From Paragordius varius (Eukaryota > Nematomorpha): a stretch of 64,000 nucleotides of DNA. Position numbers and translations under genes: made by a program. This document shows positions 38,001 to 51,700 of the stretch, piece by piece. The stretch is taken from assembly GCA_964247055.1 (NCBI GenBank), contig OZ176056.1, positions 3,286,001 to 3,350,000 on the forward strand, written 5' to 3'. How positions within the stretch are numbered: the first letter of the stretch is position 1; each line of letters starts with the position of its first letter. The notes under the pieces are model-generated. The model saw only the letters and a list, made by a program, of their open reading frames with translations. It was not told where the DNA came from and ran no database searches.

Positions 38001-41000
38001 CATTAATGATTGTCCACTGGAATTTAATTGGAAAAATTTTCATTCAATAATTGTGTTTTTAATTAAAAATTATCTCCATGTATTACGCTAACAATGGTTA
38101 AAAGTGATTGTTATATTATTTTGATATTTTATCATCAAAAATAAAACCGTTTTTATTGACTGGGAAAACGTTTTTATTGACTGGGAAAACGTTTTTATTG
38201 ATTGGGAAAATGTTTCGATTGACTGGGAAAACGATTCGATTGATTGGGAAAATGTTTCGATTGACTGGGAAAACGTTAATTTAGACTGGGAAATGGTATA
38301 ATACAATAAAAAAATAATTTTAGATTGTGCATTTAAAAATAACAAAAAAGGTATATTAACCGTTTTAAATTTCAAGATACCACCTTATTAATACACGCAT
38401 CTCTCCATAAATTTTAATAAATCTAATTTATCCTGGGAAAAAATATAAATCGCAAACGATATATTTAATAATTCTTTATAAAAATTCAAAAAAATTAATA
38501 AAAATCAATCAATCAATAAACTAATTAATCAATACCCCTTTATTAGTTTTAGCTTGCATAATTCCATTCCAAGCACCAGTTATAGTGAGATAAGGACTCT
38601 TATCAAAAGGGCCGAAAATTTGACCAATAAATTGATGTTTAGTTCCCCCGTAAAAGGGCTAAATAAATAATGGGCAAAAACAATAAATTAATTTGGAAAA
38701 ATATCATCAGTTATTCAATGTTCAAAATAAAATTAATATAAATCTAATATATAGACTAAAAAAAGTTTTTATTTTAAATTAAAGTTCATTACCCTAAAAG
38801 GTTGATTAAAACATAATATTTTATGTATAACATAAATACTTGATACTAACAAAATTCCAATAAAAAAATCTTAAAAATTTTAAATTTTTTAATCAATTTA
38901 AAACTAAATTTTTTTAAAACACCTTCCAAAAATATCCACTACAACTTAAATGTATATATTGAATAAAATGGCTAAATATCAAATAGATATATATATATAT
39001 ATATGACATAAAATATCTATAAAAATTTATTTTATGTAAATAAATTTTAAATTTTTTAAATTTACTTTAGTCAAAAATTCAATGTCAGCGAAATATCCCG
39101 TTTTAGAACAAGTTATGGTAACTTTACCACCCAACTCCATCCATGGTACGGAGAAAATTGATCTATAAAAGAATCAAAAAAGTCAGAAATTAATTTCAAA
39201 ATGTTTTTTTTTGTTAGAATTCAATTTTTTTAAACATATTAATTTAACCAATAATATATATAATCTTAAATTCCCCCTTGAACAATTCAAATTACCCTTC
39301 GAACGATTCAAATTCACCCTAAAATAAATAAATTACACTAGACAACAAATTTTTTCTCCACTCGAGTTTTTTGCATTTTTTGATATTTAATATCATTTTA
39401 ACAGTAAATCTGAAATAAAAATTATAACTCGTTGGAAGAATTTTGTATAATTTGATTTTTTAGATTATGCGCCCTCTTTATCCAAATTTTACTAAAAAAT
39501 GTTTTTCCTTGAAAATATACAAGTAATGTCCATTTGTAATATATCATTCGAAAGAATATTAAAAACTCTATAAAATGTATACTAATATGTATTACATCGA
39601 CAGTTAATATTGGACACAAAGAGCGACAAACGCGCGAAGCGAGAGCTTTTTTTTTAATTATTATATTTTTAAAACTAATGGATGAAAATAGTTCAAACTT
39701 TGTTTAGATGGAGATGAATGTCCAAAAAAGATAACACAAGAAAGTTTTTTTTGATTAAAACATTTTTTATTGCTTTTATGTCACTCAAAACAGCCATTTT
39801 TAAGTTTTTTGTTTTTTAAAAATTACCATCTCATCAATATTAATTTATTTTCTATACAAGGCTGATAATTTCGAAAATTTAAAAATAAAAACAAAGTTTA
39901 AGGTATTTTTGATCTTTTATAGCCATTATGTAATAAATTTACAGTTATAACTATGCATTTTAGTATCCACTAGGTAAAATATTTATGATAATTATAATTT
40001 TTATTAAAAAAGCAAACCAAAAGCTTTTCCAAACATTTTTTTTAAATTAAATACTAATATAACCCTAATAATAATATTAAAATAATTTAAATGATTTAAA
40101 AATTAGTTTGTCTGTGAAAATTCCTGACTTATTTAAGGGTTGAAAATTTTGACCATTTAAATCCAAATAACTTTTACATCCGGTGGATTTAATTGACTTA
40201 CTACCATTTAAAAGATGCAGTTTTTTGCGCTCTTTCGAATGATATAAAATACATGGCTTCATATCTAAAACTTTAAATTTATGAAATTTCGAGTTTAATG
40301 TTAAATCGGGGTCAAAAATTATCGATAAACTCTAATATAAAAAAATTCTTTCATGTAGGACCAATTTTCTTTTCAGATATACTAATTATGTACTTTAATG
40401 AAATAAATTTTAAATTTACAAGAATGGCTGTTAAAAAAAGTTAAAATTTGTTGTCTAGTGTTATGTGTTTTTTAAGTTTAAAAATTAACTATACTTTTTT
40501 TATAATTTTAAAAAATAAAATTACGTTTAAAATAATAAATAATACTGAAAAAATAATAAACTATGCATAATATATTTTTTATTAATAATGTTTTATAAAC
40601 CCGAAAACACTTAATTTATTTTTAGGGTGAACTGGAATTATAAATGGTATCTATAATGAAATTAAACCAAATGCTCAAAATCAGTTATTTTATATTTTCG
40701 ATTGATTATATAAAAATCCTAATAAATAGTCAATTCTTCGCGAAAACATAAATAATTTTTATTAATCAAATTAATATTTTATTAAATTATGATAAAAATA
40801 ATTATTATCATTTGAAAAAATCTTTATGCATAAAATTTTTTAAATTTTAAGTAAACTAAAAAAGGTTTTTTACCTTGCATAGGCATTAGGAAAAGTGCAA
40901 ACATATTCTTCATCAAAATCCAATAATTTTATATAGGCTTGTCCAACCATATGTACTCCTAAATTTAATATTTGTCATTAAGAATATATTTAAAATTAAA

Positions 41001-44000
41001 TTTTATTTATAAAAAAAACAATTGAATACATTAAAATTCAATTTTAATTGTTCAATCTATGAAATTAAAGTTTATGTTACTTATAAAAAAACATTCGTCT
41101 AAATTTATTTGATTAATAAAAAATATATTTAAATGTTTAAAAAAATTAAAATAAATTGAATTTGTAAAATTAATTTTTATTGTACGAATTTTTTATAAAA
41201 TAAAAATACCAATAGATAGGCCTAAAAATTTTGATTTGGTCCATATATTACCATTGATACAAATGCGCTTTTCTGTATTCTCTGCATAAAATGCAGAAAC
41301 TAAAAACAAAAAAATAGAAATTTATATAGAATTTTTTTTGAGATTTTTATATATTTAACCATTTTTTACACTAATTAAATTTTTACGGTTTTATCTTCTG
41401 TACATACTTAAAATTATTCTGAATTACACTGGTTTTTTAAAAGATGTTAAAAAATTATTAAAATGGCATTAATAAGCAGTTTAATGATAAAAAATTATTG
41501 CTTAGGAATTTTGGTTAAACAACAATCATGAGAAACGTAGGAAAAAATATCTCTATAACGCCATAACTTAAATTATATATACTTTATAAATGATTAAAAA
41601 ATGCCTATTTATATATTAAATTTAATTATTAAATTGTCCCAAACCTATATTGTTAACAAATATTCTAAAACTAAATTATTTGAAAAACAGGCAAAGTTGT
41701 CAAGGTTTGGAATTTTAAATTACAAAAAAAATGATTTACTAGGTGGATGATGGGAAACCTGCTCGGCAACAAAACTCAAATTACAATCTTGATTGGAATC
41801 TAACTATAAAATAACAACAAGAAAAATTAAAAAAATAGTAATTTTGAGAAAATTATTAAAACTGGCTTTTCGCATATGAAATATGTCGGCTATATTAATA
41901 ATATATATATATATATATATATATAAAGATAATCAACATTAAATTTTATGGTAAAGCGTTTACAGTTCAAATTCCCCCTTGAACAATTTAAAATCACACG
42001 CTAAAAATAAATTATGTGTTTTCGGGCTATAACTCATTATTAATATGAGTTATATTTTTATGGCATAAATTATTTTTTTAGTATTTTGTAAAAGAAATTT
42101 TATTTTTAAAAATATATAAAATATAGGTAATTTTTAATCTTAAAAAACATATAAAATATTTGGGGGTGAATTTGAATAGTTTAAGGGTAAAAATGGAGTT
42201 TGTTACAAAAGTAATAATAAAATCATTTCTTAACTTTAAAAAAAATTAAACTTTAGTTCAATATAATGACCCTTAACGTTAAGAATATTTTTTTAATGTT
42301 TAATCAGATTATTATTCCTATCATGGTTGAATGTTGAAAAAACTAGGAGAATTTAGCCAAGAATACAGAAAAATAAACTTAAAAAAATAAAAATATCATT
42401 AACATAAATTGAGAAAAAGACCCATTTGAGGCGAAAATTCCTTTCTTGTCAAATAAAGCGAATGATCATAAAATAGTAATGTTTGATACATGTGGAAAAC
42501 ACATTTTTTTGTAATATAAATAAATATAATTTCCCAATTACAATTTAAAACAACTTAAAAACTTTAATAACCATTTTTTTAGCAATTATGAAATTTTATC
42601 TATTTCGATGTAAATATTTTGTATTATCTGGAGATCAAAACCTTAAATGGTATTAGTTATAAAGAAACTAGGTTGAAACATGTTTGAATATCAATATTGC
42701 AACGCTCTTTTATTAAAAAAAATGACTTTTATATAATATAAACGCTTTCGACTTATATTTCAAATATCTTACTATATTAATAGTTTTAGAGCCATTTTGA
42801 ACAGATGATTTCCAATGACACATAAAGACTTCACCCAAAATTGGGTTAAATGGTTTCTTAGCTACGGATTGGCGTCCGCTATGGAAAGAACTGAGATAAT
42901 ACTTAACGACTTGTGTCATACGTTCGCGGGCTGTTTTATATTCCACTATGCTAAATAAATAGTAAACTCTAAAAAAAATTTAATTATAGAGCCGGAATAA
43001 TAATTATGTTTAAATGTTTTTTGAGATTAAGTGTTGAATGTTATTTGTTGGTGACATATACCATTTAGACTCTAAATTCACCCTAAAATAAATTATGTGT
43101 TTTTTGTTAAAATCACCTTTATTTATCAATATCTTTAAAATCAAAATTATACTGAAAAATTAACTATGCAAATATATATTCCATATAGATAATGAATTAT
43201 ATGAAAACGTTTATTTTTAGAGTTTGAAATTTTTGAAGAGTTAATTTAGATATCGAGGGTGGAATTGAATTGTTCAAAGGTGAATTTGAATTGAAATGGT
43301 ATATAATAGACTCCTATATTAAATATATATAATACTAATTAAGGATGAAAACACCCCCATTTGGAACTTGAACTTTATTTCAATATGGTGAAAACTCAAA
43401 GATTAAAAGACAAATATTTTTGTAAAGACATTTATATTAATTAAAACATTTATATTATTGATTGAATATATAACATTTATTATTGTATTTAGTTATAAGA
43501 AATAAGGTGTTTTACCAATCTAAATTTATTTTACATAACAATAAGTTAAAATATATGGCAAAAACGCCTATAAATGATTTGTAGAAATGGATTATTAATT
43601 TATTTAATAGATATCTAATTTTTGGTTATATTTGTATAACGGTTTTCAAGATAAAAAAAATTAAAAAAATATAAAATTGTGAAAATGATGTGTGGTAAAG
43701 ATATTTAAAACTAATGAAAAAAACAGTAAACATTATTGGAAAAAACTAGTGAAATACCCTTTATTAATGGATGGATTATTCAATTGTTTTAATATAATTG
43801 AGATAAGTATAATTAATTGTGTTATGGTTGCATATTAAATATTTTCGGAACGGTTAAGATTAGCATTTTGCTTTTCAATTTCATTAGTTTCACGTATAAA
43901 TCGTTTTGAACGATCTTCAATGTTAACCAATACTTCTGTTTTTGCTATGTGGTGACCTTAAAACAAATGTGTCAGCAAGTCCGGAATTAAATTTAGAGCA

Positions 44001-47000
44001 GTTTTTTGTTTTTCTGGTAATAATGATTGCTTGATTGCTTTTTTGAACAAATTAGTTATTTTAGTTGTCAATTGATAATCATCGCTTAATAGTTGATCAT
44101 TCATTTTGTTAATATACTGCTCGTTTGTTAAAATGACGGTGGAGTTTCCTTTGTCGGCAGGTAACATTATAATGTCAGGGTTATTAATTGCCTCTTTGAA
44201 GGCTTGGATTTCGTTTTTTGTATAATTTGCTTAGAGAAGCTTAGATTTTTTGATAATATGACTGACTGGTTTCCATTCGTATTATATCGGGCTTGCTATT
44301 GTGAAAGATTGCAATTTCCGTGATTATGGTTTCGAATATCAAGCCTTCAAATATGCTATTAATAACCCTGATATTATAATGCTACCTGTACACAAAGGAA
44401 ACTCCACCGTCATTTTAACAAACGAATAGTATATTAACAAAATGAATGATCAACTATTAAGCGATGATTATACAATCCATAAAATAGACCCGACAACTAG
44501 AATAACTAATTTGATTAAAAAAAGCAATCAAGCAATCATCATTACCAGAAAAACAAAAAACAGCAGCCACACCTAAATTTACTATCTCCCCGCGGATTTA
44601 GGGTCTACCTAAAGTTTATAAAGATGGAATACCATTCCATCCCATTATGAGTAATATCAACTCGCCGATGTATTTCTTTTCCAAACAACTGCTTAAGCAC
44701 CTAAACCATTTGCATACAGAACCACATCTTATGTCAAGAACAAAATTTTGTTAACAAAATAGAAGAGTTGAACATCAAAAATGCAGATCCACGTGTAAAG
44801 TTTGATGTACAGTCTCTCCTCACAAGATTTCCTAAAAACGAGGTTATTAACTTATTAAACAATATAACAAACAAAGGTTTGCACCCTGATATATTCCTAA
44901 ATTAGTTTTTTCATTTTACCAACCAATTTTACTTCCAAAATTACGGTACACCTATGGGATCAAGCATTTCCCCAATCCTTGCCGAACTTATATGGAAAAT
45001 TTTAAAGAAACAATCTTTAACTCCACTACCCTAGCTCTAAGTCTTTGGTTACGATATGCCGATGATAAGTATGCAAATTGCGAATAATATAAATAGTAAT
45101 ATAAAATTTTCCATGGAATTTAATAACATGTCTATCAGCTTCTTAGACACCCTCGTTATGAAAACAAAAAATAAAAAATTCGGACACAACATAAACTTTA
45201 CCTCAATGTTGACTCCCATCATCACCCTACCCAAAAATGATCAATTATACCATTTACAGCTCAAATTCACCCTTAAACAATTCAAATTCACTCTTGAACA
45301 ATTCAAATTCACCCTCGAACAATTCAAATTCACCCTCGAACAATTCAAATTCACCCCAAAAATAAATTATGTGTTTTCGAACTAATATAACTCATTATTA
45401 ATGAGAAATATATCTTTGTGGCATAGTTTATTATTTTTTCAGTATTATTTAATTTTAAAATAAAATTTTTATTTTATAAAAATATATAAAAATATTGGGT
45501 AATTTTTAATCTAAAAACATATATTTTATTTGAGGGTGATTTTGAATTGTTCACGGGTTAATTTGAATTGTTTAAGGGTTAATTTAAATTGTAAATGGTA
45601 TATCAAAACTCTAATTCACCAAGCTCAAGAAATATGCGAATCCACCTCACTGCGACCCGAAATCCACCACCTCAGACAATATTTTCAACAAAATGGCTAC
45701 CATCCCGAGTTTTTCAATAGAATCCACAGACGAAACACAGCTAAGCAACAATCAAATGATCAATTCGTTGCAACTGCCTCTCTACCCTTCATTAATAATG
45801 TAACCAGAAAAATCGGTCACCTATTAAACAAATTTAACATACGTACGTACAATATATAAAACAATGTCTAAACTTATCAATCACACAAAATATAAAGACT
45901 CTATCCCCCGCGAAAAAAGACCAGGTGTTTATAAAGTCACGTGCTCCTGTGATGGTGTTTATGTCGGAGAAACAGGTCGCACCATTGATCAAAGATTAAA
46001 AGAAAATAGACAATACATAGGCTCTAATAAATTTAATTCTGGACTTGCTGACATATTTGTTCTCAGGGTCACCACATAGCTAAAACACATAATCATTGGT
46101 TAACATTGAAGATCGTTCAAAACGATTTATACGTGAAGCTATTGAAATTGAAAAGCAAAATGCAAATCTTAACCGTGCCGAAGATATGGTGTTGTCGAAC
46201 ATTGGGAATTACAACCTTAAATAATATTTTATAATGCAACTATAACACAATTTATTCTTGTCTCAATTATAATAAAACAATTGTATAATCCATCCATCCA
46301 TTAATTAAGGGTATTTATAACTGGTTTTTTCCAATAATGTTTACTGTTTTTTTTCACTAGTTATAAATACCATTACCACACATCATTTTCACCATTTTAT
46401 ATTTTTTTAATTTCGTTTTAATTTTTAAAATATAACCGAAAATTAGATGTCTACTAAATAAATTAACTATTTATTTTTTAAAAATCAATTGTGCGCGTTT
46501 TTGCCATTTACCTTAACTATATATTTCGAACAACAATAAGTTATTATTAAAACCATATAGTAAGTAGTCTTTTTGTAAAAAATATTTGTCTTTTTTTAAC
46601 GTTTTGCCTTTATAATATAAATTTTATTTGGTTTTATAATTTTAAGTTGGAAAATCTCAAACCCGCAAAACGTGCTTGCATGAGCAAAAAAATCTGCAAA
46701 CATTTCTAACAAAGATCGGCGTTCCAATATAAACGTGGGCAGAGTTACTTTCGTTAAATCCATACCTATCCGGACTTGTGATAACAAATGTTTTATCATA
46801 CTCCCATATTGGCTTAAGTCTTCACCTGTATATAGGGCAGCAATTGGAAAATAAAAAAGTAAAAAGTATGGTAAGAATTAAAATTGTAACTATAAAGGAA
46901 TATAAAGAATTTTTCATACGTATACCATTTACAATTCAAATTCCCCCTTAAACAATTCAAATTACCCCTTAAAAAATTCAAATCACCCTTAAACAATTCA

Positions 47001-48744
47001 AATTACCCCTTAAACAATTCAAATTCACCCTTGAACAATTCGAATTCACCCTTGAACAATTCTAATTCAACTTTAAACAATTCAAATTTACCCTTAATTA
47101 AAATATATGTTTTTTAAGATTAAAAATTACCTATATTTTTATATATTTTTGAAAAATAAAAATTTTGTTTTAAATTAAAATAATACTGAAAAAATAATAA
47201 ACTATGCCATAAAAATATATTTCATATTAATGTTAAGTTATTTATATTAGTCCGAAAATTCATTAGAGTGAATTTGATTGTTCAAGGGTAAATTTGAATT
47301 CTTTAAGGGTAAATTTGAATTGTAAATGGTATAATTACAATTTTAAAGTATAATTGAGAGTGTTGTGTTGCTATTTTAAAGCTCTACGACATATTTTACA
47401 AAACAATTCTTTTATTATATAAAAAATAAAGGTTTTGCAATTCATAGGATTACTGTAAAAGACTAATATATATTTTAGGTTCAAAAAATATAATTTAGGA
47501 GTACCTTTACTTTTTGATTTATTTTTAAATTTTTATTGTTATACTATACACACTTCAAATTCACCCTTGAATGAGTTATATTATTTCGAAAACCCATAAT
47601 ATATTTTTAGGGTGAATTTTTGAATTGTTTAATGGTGAATTTGAATGTAAATGGTATTTAGGTTCAAAAAATATAATATTAGAATAATCCCTTTACCTTT
47701 TGAATTATTTTTATAAATTTTATTGTTTTTAGTAAATCCGTTATATCAAGGGATTGAAACCAAAATAATTAGTATTTATAGAAAAAATATAGTTTTGCAG
47801 AAAAAGACGAAGTCCAAAAATTAATTATAGGTTTAGTGTAAAAGACTAATATATATATATATATTTAGGTACAAAAAAATAATTTTATATTAATCCCTTT
47901 ACTTTTTTTTTATTTTTATAATTTTCATTTTCATTGCTATTGTAAAATCCGTTATATTTAAGGATCGGAACTACAATAATTATTATTTATAGGAAAAATA
48001 TAGTTTTGCAGAAAAAGACGAAGTCCAAAAATTAATTTGAATAAAAAATTGTCTATTGAATTAACGTTTTCAAACAGATACTTATTTTACAAAATAATGC
48101 CAGATTAAAATTTTATGTTTTAATATTAAAATTAATTTTTTAACATTTACAGTTATTAAAACTCTTTATTGACTATTCATTTAATAAATATTATTATTAA
48201 ATGAATAAAAAAATTTGTGAAAAATTGGATAATCAAATATATTACTTAGTTCAAGATCGCTTTTTGACAATTCAAACAGGCAATTTTCATCAAATATTGC
48301 ATTTTCGCTTTTTGATTTCTCTATAGTGGGGTTGATTTCATGACTATATAAAATATAATTTATTATAGAAAAAATATTATGGAAAGTTTTAAACAGATTA
48401 GTTTTGCTTACAGAATAGTATGCATTTTAATTAAGCTTATTTTACAAATTTCTAACATAGGAGTGTATGGAAAAAAAATTTTTATTTAACAACATTTTGT
48501 TGTTTTTTCAATACACCTCTGTGTCACAAATTGCCCAATATAGTGTGAAATAAGCAACCATCAAAATGTATACTGAAATATTTTAATAAAATTTGAAAAA
48601 AAATAAATAAGAAATGTAACCTTTTAATAATCTCCGTATCCAATAACACATTTTTAAGAGGACTTTTCTCAGTAATTTCGGTGGTATCACAAATTAAATC
48701 GGAACCTAATCAGAAAAAAAATTGTTGAAAAAAAATAATTTATA

Positions 48745-48796
<52 letters not shown>

Positions 48797-51700
48797 CAAG
48801 CTTTCAAAAGTATAATTGGCTTTTAGGAAAAAATATATTTTTAAATTTTGGTCTATATACATATAATTTTATGATTTAGGCAGAAAATGACACTGTTATA
48901 CATAAATATTTGATTATAACCTATCATTTTATGGCGTTAATTACATATGTAAATCCATAGAGTTAAATTAAACATTTAATATAGGTTAATTGTAAAATTA
49001 ATAATTTTTTATAATTAATCTTATTTTTACTCATTAAAAGTAAAGTTTAATTGCAGTTTTGTATCCTTTATTTTATCAAAAATTTATTTTTTTTTCGTTA
49101 AATGGGTATAAATATTTGGTAAAGAATGGAAAAAACAAGAGCTCTATGGTATTAACAATATCATATTCATCAATATAAGAGTTACCATAGAGCTCTTGTT
49201 TTCCATTCTTTACCAAATATTTATACTCATTTAACGAAAAAAAAATATATTTTTGATAAAATAAAGGATACATGACTGTAATATGATATATAAATATATT
49301 GTCAAAATTACTTTGTTCATTAGATTGATTGATAATTGGGTGGTTATTATTAGACGATATGTTTAAAGCGTCATAGAAATGCAATGAATCCTCAGTATCA
49401 CTAAAACTCAAAGATCTCGACCTTTGAATGTTTTGGTTTTTTAATAGCAAAGTATCCTCCACATTTAAAGGGGTATTTTCTATAAAAAAAAACAAAAGAT
49501 TCATAACCGCAGAAAATATTAGCTTTAAAATGTTGAACCAAAGCGATATATAGGTAATATTAATTTAAGGAAATTTTCGTGTAACTAATTAAATGCAAAA
49601 GTTAGAGATTATTCAAGGATTAGATCACTCGAGAAAAAGGTGAAATGAGTTAAGGAAATATTAAATTGCCTAGATCTTTAAAAATTTGCGTAAAAGACCA
49701 ATAAAAGATAGACAAAACCTATTAAATCATGACTGCTAAATCATTTATAGTATTTATATATTATTATAATATGTAGCCCACTCACATAATGACACCAAAA
49801 AATAAATGCAATCTTTTCTATTATTTACATTTTATATATCAATTTTTTACATATGTATATATTAATTTACAAAGAAAATATATATATATTAATTTTATAG
49901 TAACTTTTATATAAAAAAATATAAAAAATCCACAAACTAGCAAATTTATGAAAATTAAGAATTGTCGTTTATATATTACGACTCAACTATCTTACAAGCC
50001 AATTATATAAAAATCATCATCAAAATTGAGTAAATATGCGGTTTGACTTTTTAAAAAGCTTATATTATAATTAACCAATTGTGTCTAATAGCCCATCTAT
50101 TTAAAGAAAAATTCTACCTTTCCCATAAGACTGCGTGTGGTTTATTCCATTGTTTCCATTATTATTGATGATACTTGAAGGCATTACAACTTCTGTACTG
50201 CTCCAGATAGATGAAGGAGGGGTATTTCTTAAACTACTCAAACTTAGGCTTTTACTCTAATTAAATAATAGCAAATTTAAAAATGAAATTATATATAGCG
50301 GACAAAACGTAAAAATGAAAAGACATTTATTTTGTGGCAATAAAGACGGTTAATTTCTTCGAATCTTGATTTTGAGATTTTAGTTATTCAAAATAAGGAA
50401 TAGTGAATACTCAATTACATATATTTCAAATATCTCAGTTATGGAAAAAATTAACAAGGTTTTAAATAAATATATATCTGTCTTTTTATACCATAAATAA
50501 AAAAATTTATTAAAATTTAAGGATTCCATACGTGAATGACAATATAATAATTAATTTGGCAAACGTATGAATATATTATTAACAAATAAAAAATTTATTA
50601 ATAAAATTTTTTAAAAAAATTTATGTTTATAAGTTTTTAAAAATTGTATTCTGTACATAAATTCCAATTTTTTATTGTATAAATTACTCGATCATCGCTT
50701 TCTATGCTAGGAATTGAGGCTGATAAGGCTAAAGATATGGGAGCATTATTGCTTAGCAATTCCTCTTTGCAAGACATTTTCTGAGTCAAAAATGTAGTAA
50801 TTAAAATTATTTAATAATAAGGCTTAAAGTATGTTAAGAACAGAAATTAAAGTTTTTATTAAGGGCTAACTCGCGCTATTTAAAATGTAAACCAAATGAA
50901 GGCAGACACCGTTAAAAAAATTTGTTGGCCATTTAAGTTATAAAATTTCTGTATAATTAAATAAGTAAATATTTGATTAGAAGGAAGTAATATATATAAA
51001 GGAAAAGTAATTTTTCTATGTTTTAATTAAATGTATCAAATATTATTTTTATTTTATAATTTTGCTAAACAATTAATGAATAAACTTGAAAATTAATAAA
51101 TTTACAATATATAAGAGTTATAACTAAACCAGTTTTGATTTCAAATAATATCAATAAAAAAATCAACAAAAAAAGATTAGTTTCGTATATAGATTAGCTA
51201 ATGATATATTAAAAAGTAATATTACATTTATTTTGATATTTTTATTAATTTTTTATTAATATCATGTTAAGGAAAGTAATTGACTGGTTAAAACCCTTGT
51301 TATTCAATGTATTTCAACTAAAATAATAGTTTTATTCACTAGGCAAAAAATAAATTATTTAAATATTATATAATTTATTAATTTTAAAAAATATTTTTTT
51401 TCAAACAATCATTTACAATGCATAAATATAAGGGCATTTGAAAAATAAATTAAAAAACTTTTTCGTGTTGAATTGTTTCATTTGAAGGTGAACCCAATAT
51501 CAAAGGTGGTAAGGATGAATGATAAATGCCACAAGTTGGATATAATGCATTCTATAAAACAATTAAAAATTTAATAGAAGTCTGCTAAAAAATTAGTAAA
51601 TAATTTTTTTTCCCAAGATTATAATTTGATTTGTAATTTTATTTAATAAGATTTTTGAAAAAAAATATTATTAATAATGAAAGTTATAAATTTAAACAAA

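Noticed and set aside
45864-46079. Possible host gene with a GIY-YIG nuclease domain
   Set aside because: It is collinear with reverse-transcriptase remnants and sits inside the inverted arms of a Penelope-like fossil.
49076-49504. 142-codon minus-strand frame as a single exon
   Set aside because: Only 49312-49479 fits ORP9 splicing. The rest runs through the palindromic hairpin in the intron.
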